Shown one piece after another: positions 17,596 through 27,405 of a stretch of 44,692 nucleotides of DNA. The notes under the pieces were generated by a model, which saw nothing but the letters and a program-made list of their open reading frames with translations, was not told the origin of the DNA and did not search any database. The stretch lies in NCBI GenBank assembly GCA_003220535.1, contig QHSU01000016.1:1-44692 (forward strand), in the 5' to 3' direction. Numbering within the stretch: the stretch's first letter is position 1; every line of letters begins with the position of its first letter. Both the position numbers and the translations under genes were made by a program. This DNA is from Candidatus Rokuibacteriota bacterium (GTDB taxonomy: Bacteria > Methylomirabilota > Methylomirabilia > Rokubacteriales > CSP1-6).

Positions 17596-20500
17596 ATGTG
17601 GATCGTCAGGCTCGCGCTTCAGCGTCCGTACACCTTTGTCGTCCTCGCCGTGCTGATCCTGCTCGCCAGCCCGGTCCTCATCCTGCGCACGCCGACCGAC
17701 ATCTTTCCGAACATCAACATCCCGGTGATCGCGGTGGCGTGGCAATTCACCGGCCTCAACCCGGAGGAGATGGAAGGGCGCATCACCACGCAGTACGAGC
17801 GGGTGCTGACCACGACGGTGGACAACATCGAGCACATCGAGTCGACGACCGTCAACGGCCAGTCGATGGTCAAGATCTTCCTGCAGCCGAATGCCAGCCT
17901 CGACACGGCCAATGCGCAGGTGACGGCAGTGTCGCAGACGATCCTGCGCCAGCTCCCGCCGGGCACCCAGCCTCCCCTCATCATCAACTACAGCGCGTCG
18001 ACGGTGCCGATTCTCCAGCTCGCCCTGTCCGGCCTGTCGGAGTCCGAGCTCAACGACGTCGGCCTCAACTTCCTGAGAACCCAGCTCGTGACGGTCCCGG
18101 GCGCGTCCATTCCCTACCCGTACGGCGGCAAGCAGCGCCAGGTCATGGTCGACCTGGACCAGCGGCTGCTCCAGTCCAAGGGGCTCTCCCCCGCCGACAT
18201 CGTCACCGCGCTCGGCACGCAGAACATCGTGCTGCCGTCCGGCACCGCGAAGATCGGCCAGTTCGAGTATGACGTCGCCATGAACGCCAGCCCCCGGACG
18301 GTGGCCGAGCTGAACGACCTGCCGGTCAAGGTGGTCGGCAACTCGACGGTCTACCTCCGGGACGTCGCCCACGTACGCGACGGCTTCGCACCCCAGACGA
18401 ACGTCGTCCGACGGGACGGCAGCCGGGGCACGCTCGTCACGATCTTGAAGACCGGCACCGCGTCCACCCTGGACGTCGTGGGAGGCATCCGGGCGCTGCT
18501 GCCCCGCGTGATCCCGACCCTCCCCCCGCAGCTCAAGGTCCAGCCGCTGGCCGACCAGTCGGTCTTCGTGCGGGCGGCGGTGAACGGGGTGATCCGGGAG
18601 GCGGTGATCGCCGCCTGCCTCACCGCCCTGATGATCCTGCTCTTCCTCGGGAGCTGGCGGAGCACCCTCATCATCGCGGTGTCCATCCCGCTCTCGATCC
18701 TGACGTCGATCATCGTCCTCAGTCTGCTCGGCGAGACGATCAACATCATGACGCTCGGTGGACTCGCGCTCGCCGTCGGCATCCTCGTGGACGACGCCAC
18801 CGTGGAGGTGGAGAACATCAACCGCAACCTCGACATGGACAAGCCGGTCATCCAGGCCATCCTGGACGGGGCCCAGCAGATCGCGGTGCCGGCCCTCGTC
18901 TCCACCCTGTGCATCTGCATCGTGTTCCTGCCGATGTTCCTGCTGGGCGGGGTCGCCCGCTACCTCTTCGTCCCGCTGGCGGAGGCGGTGATCTTCGCGA
19001 TGCTCGCGTCGTACCTCCTCTCGCGGACGCTGGTGCCCACCATCGCCCGCTACCTGCTCACGCCGCCCGTCGAGGGCGCGGCGCCGTCGCGCAACCCACT
19101 GGCCCGGGCCCAGCAGGCGTTCGAACGCGCGTTCGAGCGGGGCCGCCTCGCCTACCGAAGACTGCTCACGATGCTCGTCGGCCGGCGCATCGTCTTCATC
19201 CCGGTGTTCCTGGCCGTCTGTCTCTCCGCCTCCCTGCTCGCGCCCCGGCTCGGCGAGAACTTCTTTCCAGACACCGACAGCGGGCAGCTCACCCTGCACC
19301 TGCGGGCCCAGACGGGCACCCGCATCGAGGAGACCGCCCGGCTGACCGACCTCGTGGAGGCGGCGATCCGGCGCGAGATCCCCGCCGATGAGATGGACGT
19401 GGTCCTCGACAACATCGGGCTCCCCTACAGCAGCATCAACTGGATGCACGGCTCGTCCGGCGTCATCGGGGCCGCCGACGGGGACATCCTCGTGTCCCTG
19501 AAACCCAACCATCGCCCCACCGCCGACTACGTCCGGACCCTTCGCCGGAAGCTGCCGGTAGAGTTCCCCGGCGTGACTTTCTACTTCCTGCCCGCCGACA
19601 TCGTGACGCAGATCATCAACTTCGGCCTGCCGGCGCCGATCGACGTCCAGATCGAGGGCGCCGACATCCAGGGCAATCGCCGGGTCGCCGACAAGATGCT
19701 GAACGAGCTCGCTGAGGTGCGGGGACTGGTCGACCTCCGGGTCCACCAGCGCTTCGACTACCCGAAGTTCGACGTCGCCATCGACCGCACGAAGGCGGGC
19801 CAGGCGGGCTTCACCGCCCGCGACCTCGCCAGCAGCCTGCTCGTCTCCCTGAGCGGGAGCTTCCAGACCACGCCGACCTTCTTCCTGAACTGGCAGAACG
19901 GGGTCAACTACAACCTGGCCACCCAGACCCCGCAGTACCGGATCCAGTCGCTGAACGACCTCCAGAACATCCCGATCACCACCCCCAGCAGCACCACCCG
20001 GCTCGGCATCCTCGCCGACGTCGCGTCGATCACGCGCGGGAGCGAGATGGCGGCGCTGTCGCACTACAACATCCGCCGGGTGGTCGACGTCTTCGGGGCC
20101 GTGCAGGACCGCGACCTCGGCGCGGTCGGCCGCGACATCGCCCGGATCGTCGACGCCAACCGGCCCCTGCTGCCCCGGGGTAGCTACATCACGGTGCGCG
20201 GGCAGATCGAGACCATGCGGACGGCGTACCTCGGGCTGTTCGTGGGGCTGGGGTTCGCGATCGTCCTCGCCTACCTGCTGATCGTCGTGAACTTCCAGTC
20301 CTGGCTCGATCCCTTCATCATCATCACGGCGCTGCCGGCGGCCCTGGCCGGGATCGTTGTCTTCCTGTTCCTGACCGGGACCACGCTCAGCGTGCCCGCC
20401 CTGATGGGAGCCATCATGAGCATCGGCGTCGCGACGGCCAACAGCATCCTTCTCGTGTCCTTCGCCAAGGAGCGTCTCGGCGAGCACGGCGACGCCACGA

Positions 20501-20736
20501 CGGCCGCCATCGAGGCCGGCTTCACCCGGTTCCGTCCCGTCCTGATGACCGCGCTGGCCATGATCATCGGCATGGTGCCCATGGCGCTCGGGCTCGGTGA
20601 GGGCGGCGAGCAGAACGCGCCGCTGGGACGGGCCGTCATCGGCGGCCTGCTGTTCGCCACCGTCGCCACCCTCGCCTTCGTGCCGTCGGTGTTCGCCCTG
20701 CTGCACGGGCGGCGCTCGCCCAGGGCATCGCGATGA
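17596..20736 (+). CDS. RND efflux permease lacking the TM10 relay lysine
   Basis: 1046-aa RND permease of a different subgroup from the first two. It starts MWIVRLALQRPYTFVVLAVL and has the DIFPNINIPVIAV strand, TM4 AVGILVDDATVEVENI with the aspartate pair, and TM11 RFRPVLMTALAMIIGMVPM. In TM10 the AcrB-type A-K-N-A-I is replaced by VATANSILLVSFAKERL, so the proton-relay lysine is missing while the aspartates remain. This variant is shared by a recognisable RND subgroup, so it is probably functional. It leads an operon with its adaptor and outer-membrane factor downstream, the reverse of the usual adaptor-first order. Substrate unknown. Confidence 0.95.
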   Translation: MWIVRLALQRPYTFVVLAVLILLASPVLILRTPTDIFPNINIPVIAVAWQFTGLNPEEMEGRITTQYERVLTTTVDNIEHIESTTVNGQSMVKIFLQPNASLDTANAQVTAVSQTILRQLPPGTQPPLIINYSASTVPILQLALSGLSESELNDVGLNFLRTQLVTVPGASIPYPYGGKQRQVMVDLDQRLLQSKGLSPADIVTALGTQNIVLPSGTAKIGQFEYDVAMNASPRTVAELNDLPVKVVGNSTVYLRDVAHVRDGFAPQTNVVRRDGSRGTLVTILKTGTASTLDVVGGIRALLPRVIPTLPPQLKVQPLADQSVFVRAAVNGVIREAVIAACLTALMILLFLGSWRSTLIIAVSIPLSILTSIIVLSLLGETINIMTLGGLALAVGILVDDATVEVENINRNLDMDKPVIQAILDGAQQIAVPALVSTLCICIVFLPMFLLGGVARYLFVPLAEAVIFAMLASYLLSRTLVPTIARYLLTPPVEGAAPSRNPLARAQQAFERAFERGRLAYRRLLTMLVGRRIVFIPVFLAVCLSASLLAPRLGENFFPDTDSGQLTLHLRAQTGTRIEETARLTDLVEAAIRREIPADEMDVVLDNIGLPYSSINWMHGSSGVIGAADGDILVSLKPNHRPTADYVRTLRRKLPVEFPGVTFYFLPADIVTQIINFGLPAPIDVQIEGADIQGNRRVADKMLNELAEVRGLVDLRVHQRFDYPKFDVAIDRTKAGQAGFTARDLASSLLVSLSGSFQTTPTFFLNWQNGVNYNLATQTPQYRIQSLNDLQNIPITTPSSTTRLGILADVASITRGSEMAALSHYNIRRVVDVFGAVQDRDLGAVGRDIARIVDANRPLLPRGSYITVRGQIETMRTAYLGLFVGLGFAIVLAYLLIVVNFQSWLDPFIIITALPAALAGIVVFLFLTGTTLSVPALMGAIMSIGVATANSILLVSFAKERLGEHGDATTAAIEAGFTRFRPVLMTALAMIIGMVPMALGLGEGGEQNAPLGRAVIGGLLFATVATLAFVPSVFALLHGRRSPRASR

Positions 20737-21953
20737 CGACCGATCCCACGAGCGAGTTCGTGACGAGACCCGAACCGACCGTCCCGGGAGAGCGCCAGCG
20801 CTCGCCGCACCGCGGCCCCGCGTTGCTGGTCGGGCTCGCCGTGGTGGCGGCCATCCTCGGTCTCGGCATCTACTCGGGTGTCCGGGCCCGGAGCGCGGCC
20901 GACGCCACGCTCAAGCGGACCACCGCGGAGGGGGCCGTCCCGGTCGTGAGCGTGGTGTCGCCGACGGCGAGCGCGGCGACGCTGGAGATCCTCCTGCCGG
21001 GCACGACCCAGGCGTTCACCGACGCCCCGATCTTTGCCCGCACGAACGGCTACGTGAAGCGCTGGTACTTCGACATCGGCGCCCACGTGAAGCCAGGGCA
21101 GCTTCTCGCCGAGATCGAGACCCCCGAGGTCGACCAGCAGCTGCAGCAGGCCCAGGCCGACCTCGCGACGGCGCAGGCCAATCTGCGGCAGGCCCAGATC
21201 ACCGCCGACCGCTGGCAAGCGCTCCTCGAGTCCGACTCGGTCTCCAAGCAGGAGACCGACGTGGCGGTGAGCGCGCTCAGCGCGTCGAAGGCCACCGTGG
21301 ACTCGAACGCCGCGAACGTCCGCCGGCTCGAGCAGCTCCAGGGGTTCCAGAAGATCTACGCGCCGTTCGACGGCGTCATCACCGCGCGCAACGTGGATAT
21401 CGGGGTCCTGATCAATGCGGGATCGACGAGTACCTCGGGCCGGGAGCTCTTCCACATGACGGCCATCCACACGCTCCGCGTGTTCGTGGCCGTCCCCGAG
21501 GTCTACTCGCGAGCGGCCCGCCCCGGCAGCACCGCGACCCTCACCCTCGACGAGTTCCCCGGGCAATCGTTCAAGGGCACGCTCGTGCGGAACGCCAACG
21601 CCATCGACCTCGCCTCCCGCACGCTGCTCGTCGAGGTGGACGTCGACAATCCGACCGGAGAGCTGCTGCCCGGAGCCTACGTCTTCGTGCACCTCAAGCT
21701 GCCCAAGCAGATCGCGACGGTCACGGTTCCCGCCAACGCGCTGCTCTTCCGGGCCGAGGGGCTCCAGGTCGCGGTGGTCCGGGACGGTCGCGCTGAGCTC
21801 GTTCCGGTCACGATCGGGCGGGACTACGGGACCACCGTGGAGATCTCCGCCGGTCTCCGGCCGATCGATCAGGTGATCGTGGCGCCCTCCGACTCGCTCA
21901 CCAGCGGCGCCCGCGTGCGGATCGCGAGCGCGCCGGGCGGGACTGGGCCATGA
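20733..21953 (+). CDS. RND periplasmic adaptor (membrane fusion protein)
   Basis: 406-aa adaptor. One N-terminal TM anchor (LLVGLAVVAAILGLGIYSGV), a lipoyl half-motif (ARTNGYVKRWYFDIGAHVKPGQ), an alpha-helical hairpin rich in Gln/Ala (VDQQLQQAQADLATAQANL), the second lipoyl half (YAPFDGVITARNVDIG), then beta-barrel and membrane-proximal domains. The anchor is a signal-anchor, not a lipobox. It bridges the permease and the outer-membrane factor. ATGA overlaps on both sides couple it to its neighbours. Confidence 0.95.
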   Translation: MTTDPTSEFVTRPEPTVPGERQRSPHRGPALLVGLAVVAAILGLGIYSGVRARSAADATLKRTTAEGAVPVVSVVSPTASAATLEILLPGTTQAFTDAPIFARTNGYVKRWYFDIGAHVKPGQLLAEIETPEVDQQLQQAQADLATAQANLRQAQITADRWQALLESDSVSKQETDVAVSALSASKATVDSNAANVRRLEQLQGFQKIYAPFDGVITARNVDIGVLINAGSTSTSGRELFHMTAIHTLRVFVAVPEVYSRAARPGSTATLTLDEFPGQSFKGTLVRNANAIDLASRTLLVEVDVDNPTGELLPGAYVFVHLKLPKQIATVTVPANALLFRAEGLQVAVVRDGRAELVPVTIGRDYGTTVEISAGLRPIDQVIVAPSDSLTSGARVRIASAPGGTGP

Positions 21954-23377
21954 GGGGGCGAGGCGCGGGCCTCGTCGGGCTTGCTGCCCTCCTCCTGGGC
22001 GGCTGCATGGTCGGCCCGGACTACACGAAGCCGTCGGTGCCCATGACGCCGGCGTACAAGGAGGCGGATGGCTGGAAGACCGCTGAGCCGAGCGATCACC
22101 TGCCGCGGGGTCAGTGGTGGTCGATCTTCGGTGATCCCGAGCTCCACGCGCTGGCGGAGGAAGTCGCCACGGCCAACCAGAATCTGAAGATCGCGGAGGC
22201 CAGGCTGCGCGCGGCCCGGGCCATGGTCCGCTTCAACCGGGCCGCCCTCTTTCCCACGATCTCGGCCAGTGCCGGCGCCAGCTCGGTCCGTGAGTCCGCG
22301 AACCAACCCTTCTTGTCGCCGACCGCGAGGACGGGCAGCAGCGGCGACCTCCTCTTCTCGCTCGACATGTCGTACGAGATCGACCTGTGGGGCCGGGTTC
22401 GGCGGACAGTGGCCGCGGCGCGCAACGAGGCCCAGGCCACCGCCGCCGATCTCGAGACTGCCCAGCTCAGTCTGCAGGCCGAGCTGGCGATGGACTACTT
22501 CGAGCTGCGGGCCGCCGACGCCCAGAAGCAGCTCCTGGACGAGACGGTGAAGGCTTTCGAGGCGGCGCTCCAGCTCACGACGAATCGCTTCCAGGGCGGG
22601 GCGGCCCCGAAGTCCGATGTCGCCCAGGCCCAGACGCAGCTCGACACCACGCTGGCGCAGGCCACCGACGTCACGGTGCAACGGGCGCAGCTCGAGCACG
22701 CGATCGCGACGCTGATCGGCAAGCCGCCCGCGGCGTTCAGCCTGTCCCCTCGTCCGCTGGACGCCCGGCCGCCGGGCATCCCGGTGGGCCTCCCGTCCCA
22801 GCTCCTGGAGCGGCGACCGGACATCGCGGCCGCCGAGCGCCGGGTCGCCGAGGCGAACGAGCAAATCGGCATCGCGAAGGCCGCGTACTTTCCGACCGTG
22901 ATGCTGAACGCCTCAGTCGGATTCGAGGGAAGCTCGTTCGGGAATGTCCTGAATGCGTCGAGCCTTCTCTGGTCGGTAGGAGCATCGATCACGCAGACGA
23001 TCTTCGACGCCGGGCGTCGCCGCGCCACGTCGGACGCGGCGCGCGCCAGCTACGACGCGACGGTGGCCGCTTACCGCCAGACGACGCTGACCGCCTTCCA
23101 GCAGGTCGAGGACAACCTGGCCGCTCTCCGCATCCTCGAGCAGGAGGCCCAGCAGCAGAGGCGCGCCGTGGAGTCTGCGCAGCTCTCGCTGCAGCTCTTC
23201 ACCAACCGCTACCGGGGCGGGGTCGACAACTATCTGCAGGTGATCACGGCGCAGACCGTGACGCTCGCGAACCAGCGGACCGAGATCGACATCCTCCGGC
23301 GGCGCATGGACGCTAGCGTGCTGCTGGTGAAGGCACTCGGCGGCGGCTGGGACGTGGCCGAGCTATCGAAACCATAA
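21950..23377 (+). CDS. NodT-type outer-membrane factor lipoprotein
   Basis: 475-aa TolC-like channel. Lipobox LLLGGC followed by MVGPDYTKPS, then two OEP repeats with LDMSYEIDLWGRVRR, LQAELAMDYFELRAADAQKQ and LLERRPDIAAAERRVAEANE. It is clearly homologous to the factor at 5483-7039 but lacks that protein's Ser/Gly/Thr insert. ATG overlaps the adaptor stop by 4 bp, so it completes a three-gene RND efflux operon. Confidence 0.94.
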   Translation: MRGRGAGLVGLAALLLGGCMVGPDYTKPSVPMTPAYKEADGWKTAEPSDHLPRGQWWSIFGDPELHALAEEVATANQNLKIAEARLRAARAMVRFNRAALFPTISASAGASSVRESANQPFLSPTARTGSSGDLLFSLDMSYEIDLWGRVRRTVAAARNEAQATAADLETAQLSLQAELAMDYFELRAADAQKQLLDETVKAFEAALQLTTNRFQGGAAPKSDVAQAQTQLDTTLAQATDVTVQRAQLEHAIATLIGKPPAAFSLSPRPLDARPPGIPVGLPSQLLERRPDIAAAERRVAEANEQIGIAKAAYFPTVMLNASVGFEGSSFGNVLNASSLLWSVGASITQTIFDAGRRRATSDAARASYDATVAAYRQTTLTAFQQVEDNLAALRILEQEAQQQRRAVESAQLSLQLFTNRYRGGVDNYLQVITAQTVTLANQRTEIDILRRRMDASVLLVKALGGGWDVAELSKP

Positions 23378-23553
23378 TCGCAGAGGAAAGCCTATGAGCT
23401 TCTGGAGGCCTTGATGCACTTCCCGTTTTTAGATGCCGGCAGAGGGCCAGGCGGTGCGCCAGATCTCGGAAACGGGAGGACTCCGGACGACGACAGACAC
23501 TTGAATACTTGCTGCATCGGTATGGTCTGAAGGTTAGGGAGAGAAGAGGCATC

Positions 23554-23934
23554 ATGATCATGAAGAAGCTCTCATCGACCGCTCTCGTCGGGGTCGTGAT
23601 CGTTCTTGCTACCGCATCATTCAGCCACGCCGCCGCGGCGCACGGCGGGCACGGGTTCTCGGGACATCCCTCGAGCGAGCACTTCGAAAGCCATCGTGGG
23701 TTCGAGGGTCACGACGGCTTCGACGGCCGCCGTGATTTCGACCGAAGGGGTCATGGCGGGGTATTCATCGGCGTGCCGTTCGGCTGGGCGCCGGACTACC
23801 CAGACTATTACCCACCTGCCTACACGTACGCGCCTCCGGCGCCGACCTACTGGTACTACTGCTCGAGCTATGGAGCGTACTACCCAACGGTGCCGAGCTG
23901 TCCGGAGGCATGGGTCCCGGTGCCGGCGCAGTGA
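23554..23934 (+). CDS. His/Gly- and Tyr-rich exported protein
   Basis: 126 aa with a signal peptide (LSSTALVGVVIVLATASFSH), a His/Gly/Phe-rich middle (HGGHGFSGHPSSEHFESHRG) and a Tyr/Pro-rich tail ending YCSSYGAYYPTVPSCPEAWV plus PVPAQ. The Cys-x8-Cys ending occurs in many small exported proteins of proteobacteria and relatives, of unknown function. The histidine-rich part may bind metals. The open frame extends upstream to 23509, but ATG 23554 is preceded by GGGAGAGAAGAGG and begins directly before the signal peptide. Confidence 0.78.
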   Translation: MIMKKLSSTALVGVVIVLATASFSHAAAAHGGHGFSGHPSSEHFESHRGFEGHDGFDGRRDFDRRGHGGVFIGVPFGWAPDYPDYYPPAYTYAPPAPTYWYYCSSYGAYYPTVPSCPEAWVPVPAQ

Positions 23935-23958
23935 CCGGCGACGCGTGTCGCCGCAAAG

Positions 23959-24330
23959 CTAAGGAGCCTGGCCGAGCGACACGATGTCGAACGAGATGAC
24001 CGTGATCCGATAGGTGACCGCGCCCGGCATGGACTCCACGACGAAGGACGTGTCGCCACCCGGTACGATGTCACCGAGTGCCCAGGCCCCCCGCTGGCCC
24101 AATGGATGGTTGTCGGCATCGAGACCCTCGACCTGCAGCCGCACGTCCGTCACCCGGTAAGGCGAGTCGTTGTGGACGTAGGCCTCGATTCTGGGCGTCG
24201 GGGTCGCGCCATTCAATTGCGGTGCCCAGCTCACGCGGAACCAACCGTTCGGCGACTCACCGTGGCTCTGTCCCGACGCGGCAGTTGTCAGCAAAACGAA
24301 AAGCTGTGCGAGCGCGAGGGAGATTCTCAT
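23959..24330 (-). CDS. Exported beta-sandwich-like protein, paralogue of the lipoprotein at 17118
   Basis: 123 aa. Signal peptide (ISLALAQLFVLLTTAASG) then a ~95-residue domain: GWFRVSWAPQLNG, RIEAYVHNDSPYRVTDVRL, PLGQRGAWALGDIVPGGDTS, VTYRITVISFDIVS. The strand pattern and key residues match the lipoprotein at 17118-17540, but here no lipobox Cys is present, so it should be soluble in the periplasm. It is convergent with the His-rich gene. FxLYD-like fold is an inference. Confidence 0.75.
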   Translation of the reverse strand: MRISLALAQLFVLLTTAASGQSHGESPNGWFRVSWAPQLNGATPTPRIEAYVHNDSPYRVTDVRLQVEGLDADNHPLGQRGAWALGDIVPGGDTSFVVESMPGAVTYRITVISFDIVSLGQAP

Positions 24331-24663
24331 GTGCGCCTCCGGTTCCTATGATCTTGGAGGGCAGGACGATCGACCGGCAGATCCGACCGCGAGAATTTCC
24401 GCAAGAATTCGCAAGGGGGCCATGAGCGGCTGGTGATCGTCGCCGTGCAACCTTGCCCCGCCGGATGCCCTCCCAAGGACGGATACGGTCGCGGCTGAGG
24501 AGGGCAGCAATGGGCGAATGGATCGGGCGACATGGTGTGCGGTCATGAGTCTCTGCGTCCAGCCTGCACGGCAAATGCCCAGACAAAGACCACCGCAACC
24601 CCGTGCTGCGTGAGGAGGTCAGGCATCGGGATCCGCTGCCACGAGCGTCATCTGACGGCCTCC
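24331..24663. other. Intergenic stretch, no gene seen
   Basis: About 330 bp between two minus-strand genes. Short overlapping frames exist but none has a protein-like translation. A pair of near repeats (gagaatttccgc / aagaattcgc) at 24391-24412 is the only local pattern I noticed. Confidence 0.4.
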
Positions 24664-25815
24664 TTACTCCTCATCCGTCCACTGAGCGTCGGTCAGGCTC
24701 CAGCCGCCCCCGAGCGCCTTGTAGAGCCGGACATGGGCGAGAAGGCGATCGCGGCGGATCTGCGCCAGCGTGTTTTGCGCCGGGTAGAGTTGCTGCTGGG
24801 CCTCGAGCACCTCGAAGTAGTTGGCGAGCCCTTGGCGATAGCGATCCGTCGCATGCTCGACGGCTTCCCCCAGAGCCTTCACGGATACATCCTGTCCTGT
24901 CTCCGCCTCGCTCAACTTGCCCAGGGCGGTGAGAGCGTCCGAGACTTCCCGGAGCGCAGTGAGCACCGCCTGCTCGTATTGAAGCTTCGCCTGCTCCCAC
25001 TGCGCGATGGACGCCCGGTAGGTCCCAAGCGTGCGGCCCGCGTTGAAGAGCGGACCGCTGAGCGTGCCGGCGACAGCCCATATCGTCGCGCTGCCGCCCG
25101 TGAGAGCCGACACCTCGGGGCTCGCCGTCCCGAACAGCGCGGTCAGGTTCAGTTTCGGAAAGAACTCTGCCTTGGCGACTCCGATGCGCGCGTTGGCGCC
25201 CACGAGCTGTTGCTCCGCCTGGCGGAGATCGGGTCGCCGCTCCAGGAGCGCCGAGGGCAACCCGGCGGCCACGGTCGGCACGACGGGTTGCTCGTACATC
25301 GGACTTCCACGGAGAATCGGGCCCGGATCCTTACCCAGCAGAATGCTGATCTGATTCTCCTTCGCGACGATGGCGCTCTCGAGCTGCGGGATGTTCGCCT
25401 CGGCCCCGCCGAGGGCACCCTGAGCCCGGGACGTCTCGAGGTTCGAGGCGACGCCCAGCGTGAAGCGATCCTGGAACAGATCGAACGTGTGCTGGTAGGC
25501 ATCCCTGCTGTCGCGGGCGATCTGGAGTTGCACGTCGAGAGCCAGGAGCTCGAAGTACGCCTGCGCCAGGTCGCTGACCAGCGTCAACCAGACGCCGCGC
25601 CGGGCGTCTTCAGTGGCCAGGAGCGCCGCGCGTGCTGCCTCGGTCGAGCGACGGATCCGGCCCCAGATGTCGAGCTCCCACGACATGGTCAGGGTGGCGT
25701 CGTAGAAGTTGCTGGCGCTCGGCGCCGGTCCTCCGGGCGCCCCCAGGATGCCGGGCGTAATCTGCCCCTCGAGACGCCGCCACCGTAGTCGAGTGACGGG
25801 TAGAGATCTGACCGA
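24664..25815 (-). pseudogene. Outer-membrane factor (NodT/OprM type), 5'-truncated and frameshifted
   Basis: The translated C-terminal ~370 residues are a good outer-membrane factor: TMSWELDIWGRIRRSTEAAR, ALLERRPDLRQAEQQLVGAN, LNLTALFGTASPEVSAL, VRLYKALGGGW. Upstream the family sequence continues only in another frame (DLYPSLDYGGGVSR, about 25774-25815), so there is a one-base shift near 25775. The first ~100 residues, including the signal peptide, are absent; a frame open to 26031 there gives no recognisable sequence and overlaps the divergent catalase-like gene. The family is distinct from the two intact factors here. No permease or adaptor is next to it. Confidence 0.8.
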
Positions 25816-25999
25816 GTGACGGGATCCCGCGCCCGCTATCGTAGTCGCACTTTGCTTGCCGAAATCGCGGTGTCGAGAAACCCTGTACCGCGATCGACGC
25901 ATCCAAAGTAGCAAGGAGTACTGGGAAGGAGGGTGTCGAGCGGCGTCGACATCCTGAGTGCTCGCATCCAGCGTCGGCCAGCCGGGAGGAGACGCGCAC

Positions 26000-26941
26000 A
26001 TGCCTACATCGGCCACACCGGAACCCGTCATCCGTCAGATAGTCGAAGCCATGAGGACGCTGGCCGGCCCACATCCCGGCTTCCGTCCCGTCCACGCCAA
26101 GGGCCTCGTCTGTTCGGGAACGTTTCACGCTTCGGCGGATGCTCCACGCGTCACTCGAGCGCCCCATTTCACAGGTCAACCAGTGCCGACCATCGTCCGG
26201 TTCGCCAATGCCAATGGGAAGCCCGACGTGCATGATGGTGTCCCCAACGTGCGCTCAATGGCGGTCAAGTTTCAGCTCTCCAACGGCAAGAGCGCCGACA
26301 TCCTCGTCAACTCCGTCGAAGGGTTCATCGCGCGGACGCCCGAGGAGCTGCTCGAGTTCCTTCGGGCTCAGCTCCCCGAGCCGGGCAGCGGCGGGCCTGA
26401 CCCCGACGCGGTTCCACGCTTTCTCGCCGGCCATCCCGCGGGACGCGCCTTCGTCGAGCGGCTGATGAAGAAGCCGGTGCCGGCCAGCTATGCGCAGACG
26501 GTCTACCATGCCGAGCACGCCTTCCGCTTCACCGCCGTGGATGGCACGAGCCGATTCGGCCGCTATCGCTTTGTGCCGCAGGCAGGCGAGGCCTTTCTCT
26601 CGCCTGACGACGCCGGCAAGCGAAGCCCGAGCTTCCTGCGCGAGGAGCTGGAAGGCCGGCTGCGGACCGGCTCGGTGGCGTTCGGGCTGCTCCTACAATT
26701 GGCCGAGGCAGGCGACCCGACGGACGACGTCACCGCTCTGTGGCCTGAGAGTCGGCCTCTGGTCGAGCTGGGGCGTCTGGAGGTCACGGCCATTTCCCCG
26801 ACGAGCGCAACCGACGAGCGGCGCCTGATCTTCGACCCCACCAACAGGACGGACGGCATCGATCTCTCGGCCGATCCGATCCTGCTGGCCCGGTCGGCCG
26901 CCTATGCCATCTCCTACGATCAACGCAGCAAAGGCGAGTGA
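26000..26941 (+). CDS. Catalase-family peroxidase (small, heme-dependent)
   Basis: 313-aa protein of the catalase-related (mini-catalase/SrpA-like) group, well below the ~480 aa of monofunctional catalases. Catalase motifs: FRPVHAKGLVCSGTF with the distal His, PTIVRFANANGKPDVHDGVP, RSMAVKFQL, and a late region RFGRYRFVPQAG. Such proteins use peroxide with organic co-substrates more than dismutating it. No signal peptide. ATG 26000 is chosen because GGGAGGAG lies about ten bases upstream; the frame is open to 25958. It is flanked by gene remnants on both sides. Confidence 0.88.
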   Translation: MPTSATPEPVIRQIVEAMRTLAGPHPGFRPVHAKGLVCSGTFHASADAPRVTRAPHFTGQPVPTIVRFANANGKPDVHDGVPNVRSMAVKFQLSNGKSADILVNSVEGFIARTPEELLEFLRAQLPEPGSGGPDPDAVPRFLAGHPAGRAFVERLMKKPVPASYAQTVYHAEHAFRFTAVDGTSRFGRYRFVPQAGEAFLSPDDAGKRSPSFLREELEGRLRTGSVAFGLLLQLAEAGDPTDDVTALWPESRPLVELGRLEVTAISPTSATDERRLIFDPTNRTDGIDLSADPILLARSAAYAISYDQRSKGE

Positions 26942-26984
26942 AGGGTGGCGTCTTCCAATCCGCGTGGCCGCGTGCGGTGATCCC

Positions 26985-27233
26985 TCCCCGGCCAGCCCAT
27001 ACACTGCTGGACTCGACGGTGACCACGGAGCGCGGGCGGCGGCTGCGGCCATCCCAGGCGCGCCGCCCGACCTGCGGGCGCTGCCGCCCGGCTGCGCCTT
27101 CGCGCCTCGCTGCGTCTATGCCGAGGAGCGGTGCACTTCGGGGGTGCCGCCCGAGCATCGGGTCGCCGTCGACCACACCACGCGGTGCGTCCGCGTGGCC
27201 GACGGCTCGCCCTGGGCGTCTGCCGCGCCGTAG
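26985..27233 (+). pseudogene. C-terminal remnant of an oligopeptide ABC transporter ATPase (OppD/DppD-like)
   Basis: The conserved C-terminal oligo_HPY region is readable across two frame changes: PYTAGL (26989 onward), then LLDSTVTTERGRRL in the +1 frame, then AAIPGAPPDLRALPPGC and AFAPRCVYAEERC back in the first frame, ending at TAG 27231. The Cys pattern PGC-x4-RC-x5-C is diagnostic. The ATPase core is missing. Clearly dead. Confidence 0.75.
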
Positions 27234-27405
27234 CGGTCGGGGAGGCGCCGGCCGCTCCTGGCAAGTTGGTGCCCCCGGGCATCTGCTCGTCGTGCCCGGG
27301 CTGAACTGACCTTCGGCAAACTGACCTTCGGCGATTGACCACCGGGCTGGCGACAGTCTAGTCTCGGTTCGGACCTTCACCGGTCCAAGACCCCCGGAGG
27401 GCAGC

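Noticed and set aside
17320..20706. Very long open frame (over 1,100 codons) on the minus strand opposite the RND permease
   Set aside because: The translation is His/Arg/Asp/Gln-rich low-complexity sequence mirroring codon bias of the real gene; similar shadows lie opposite 1-5486 and 7059-8798.
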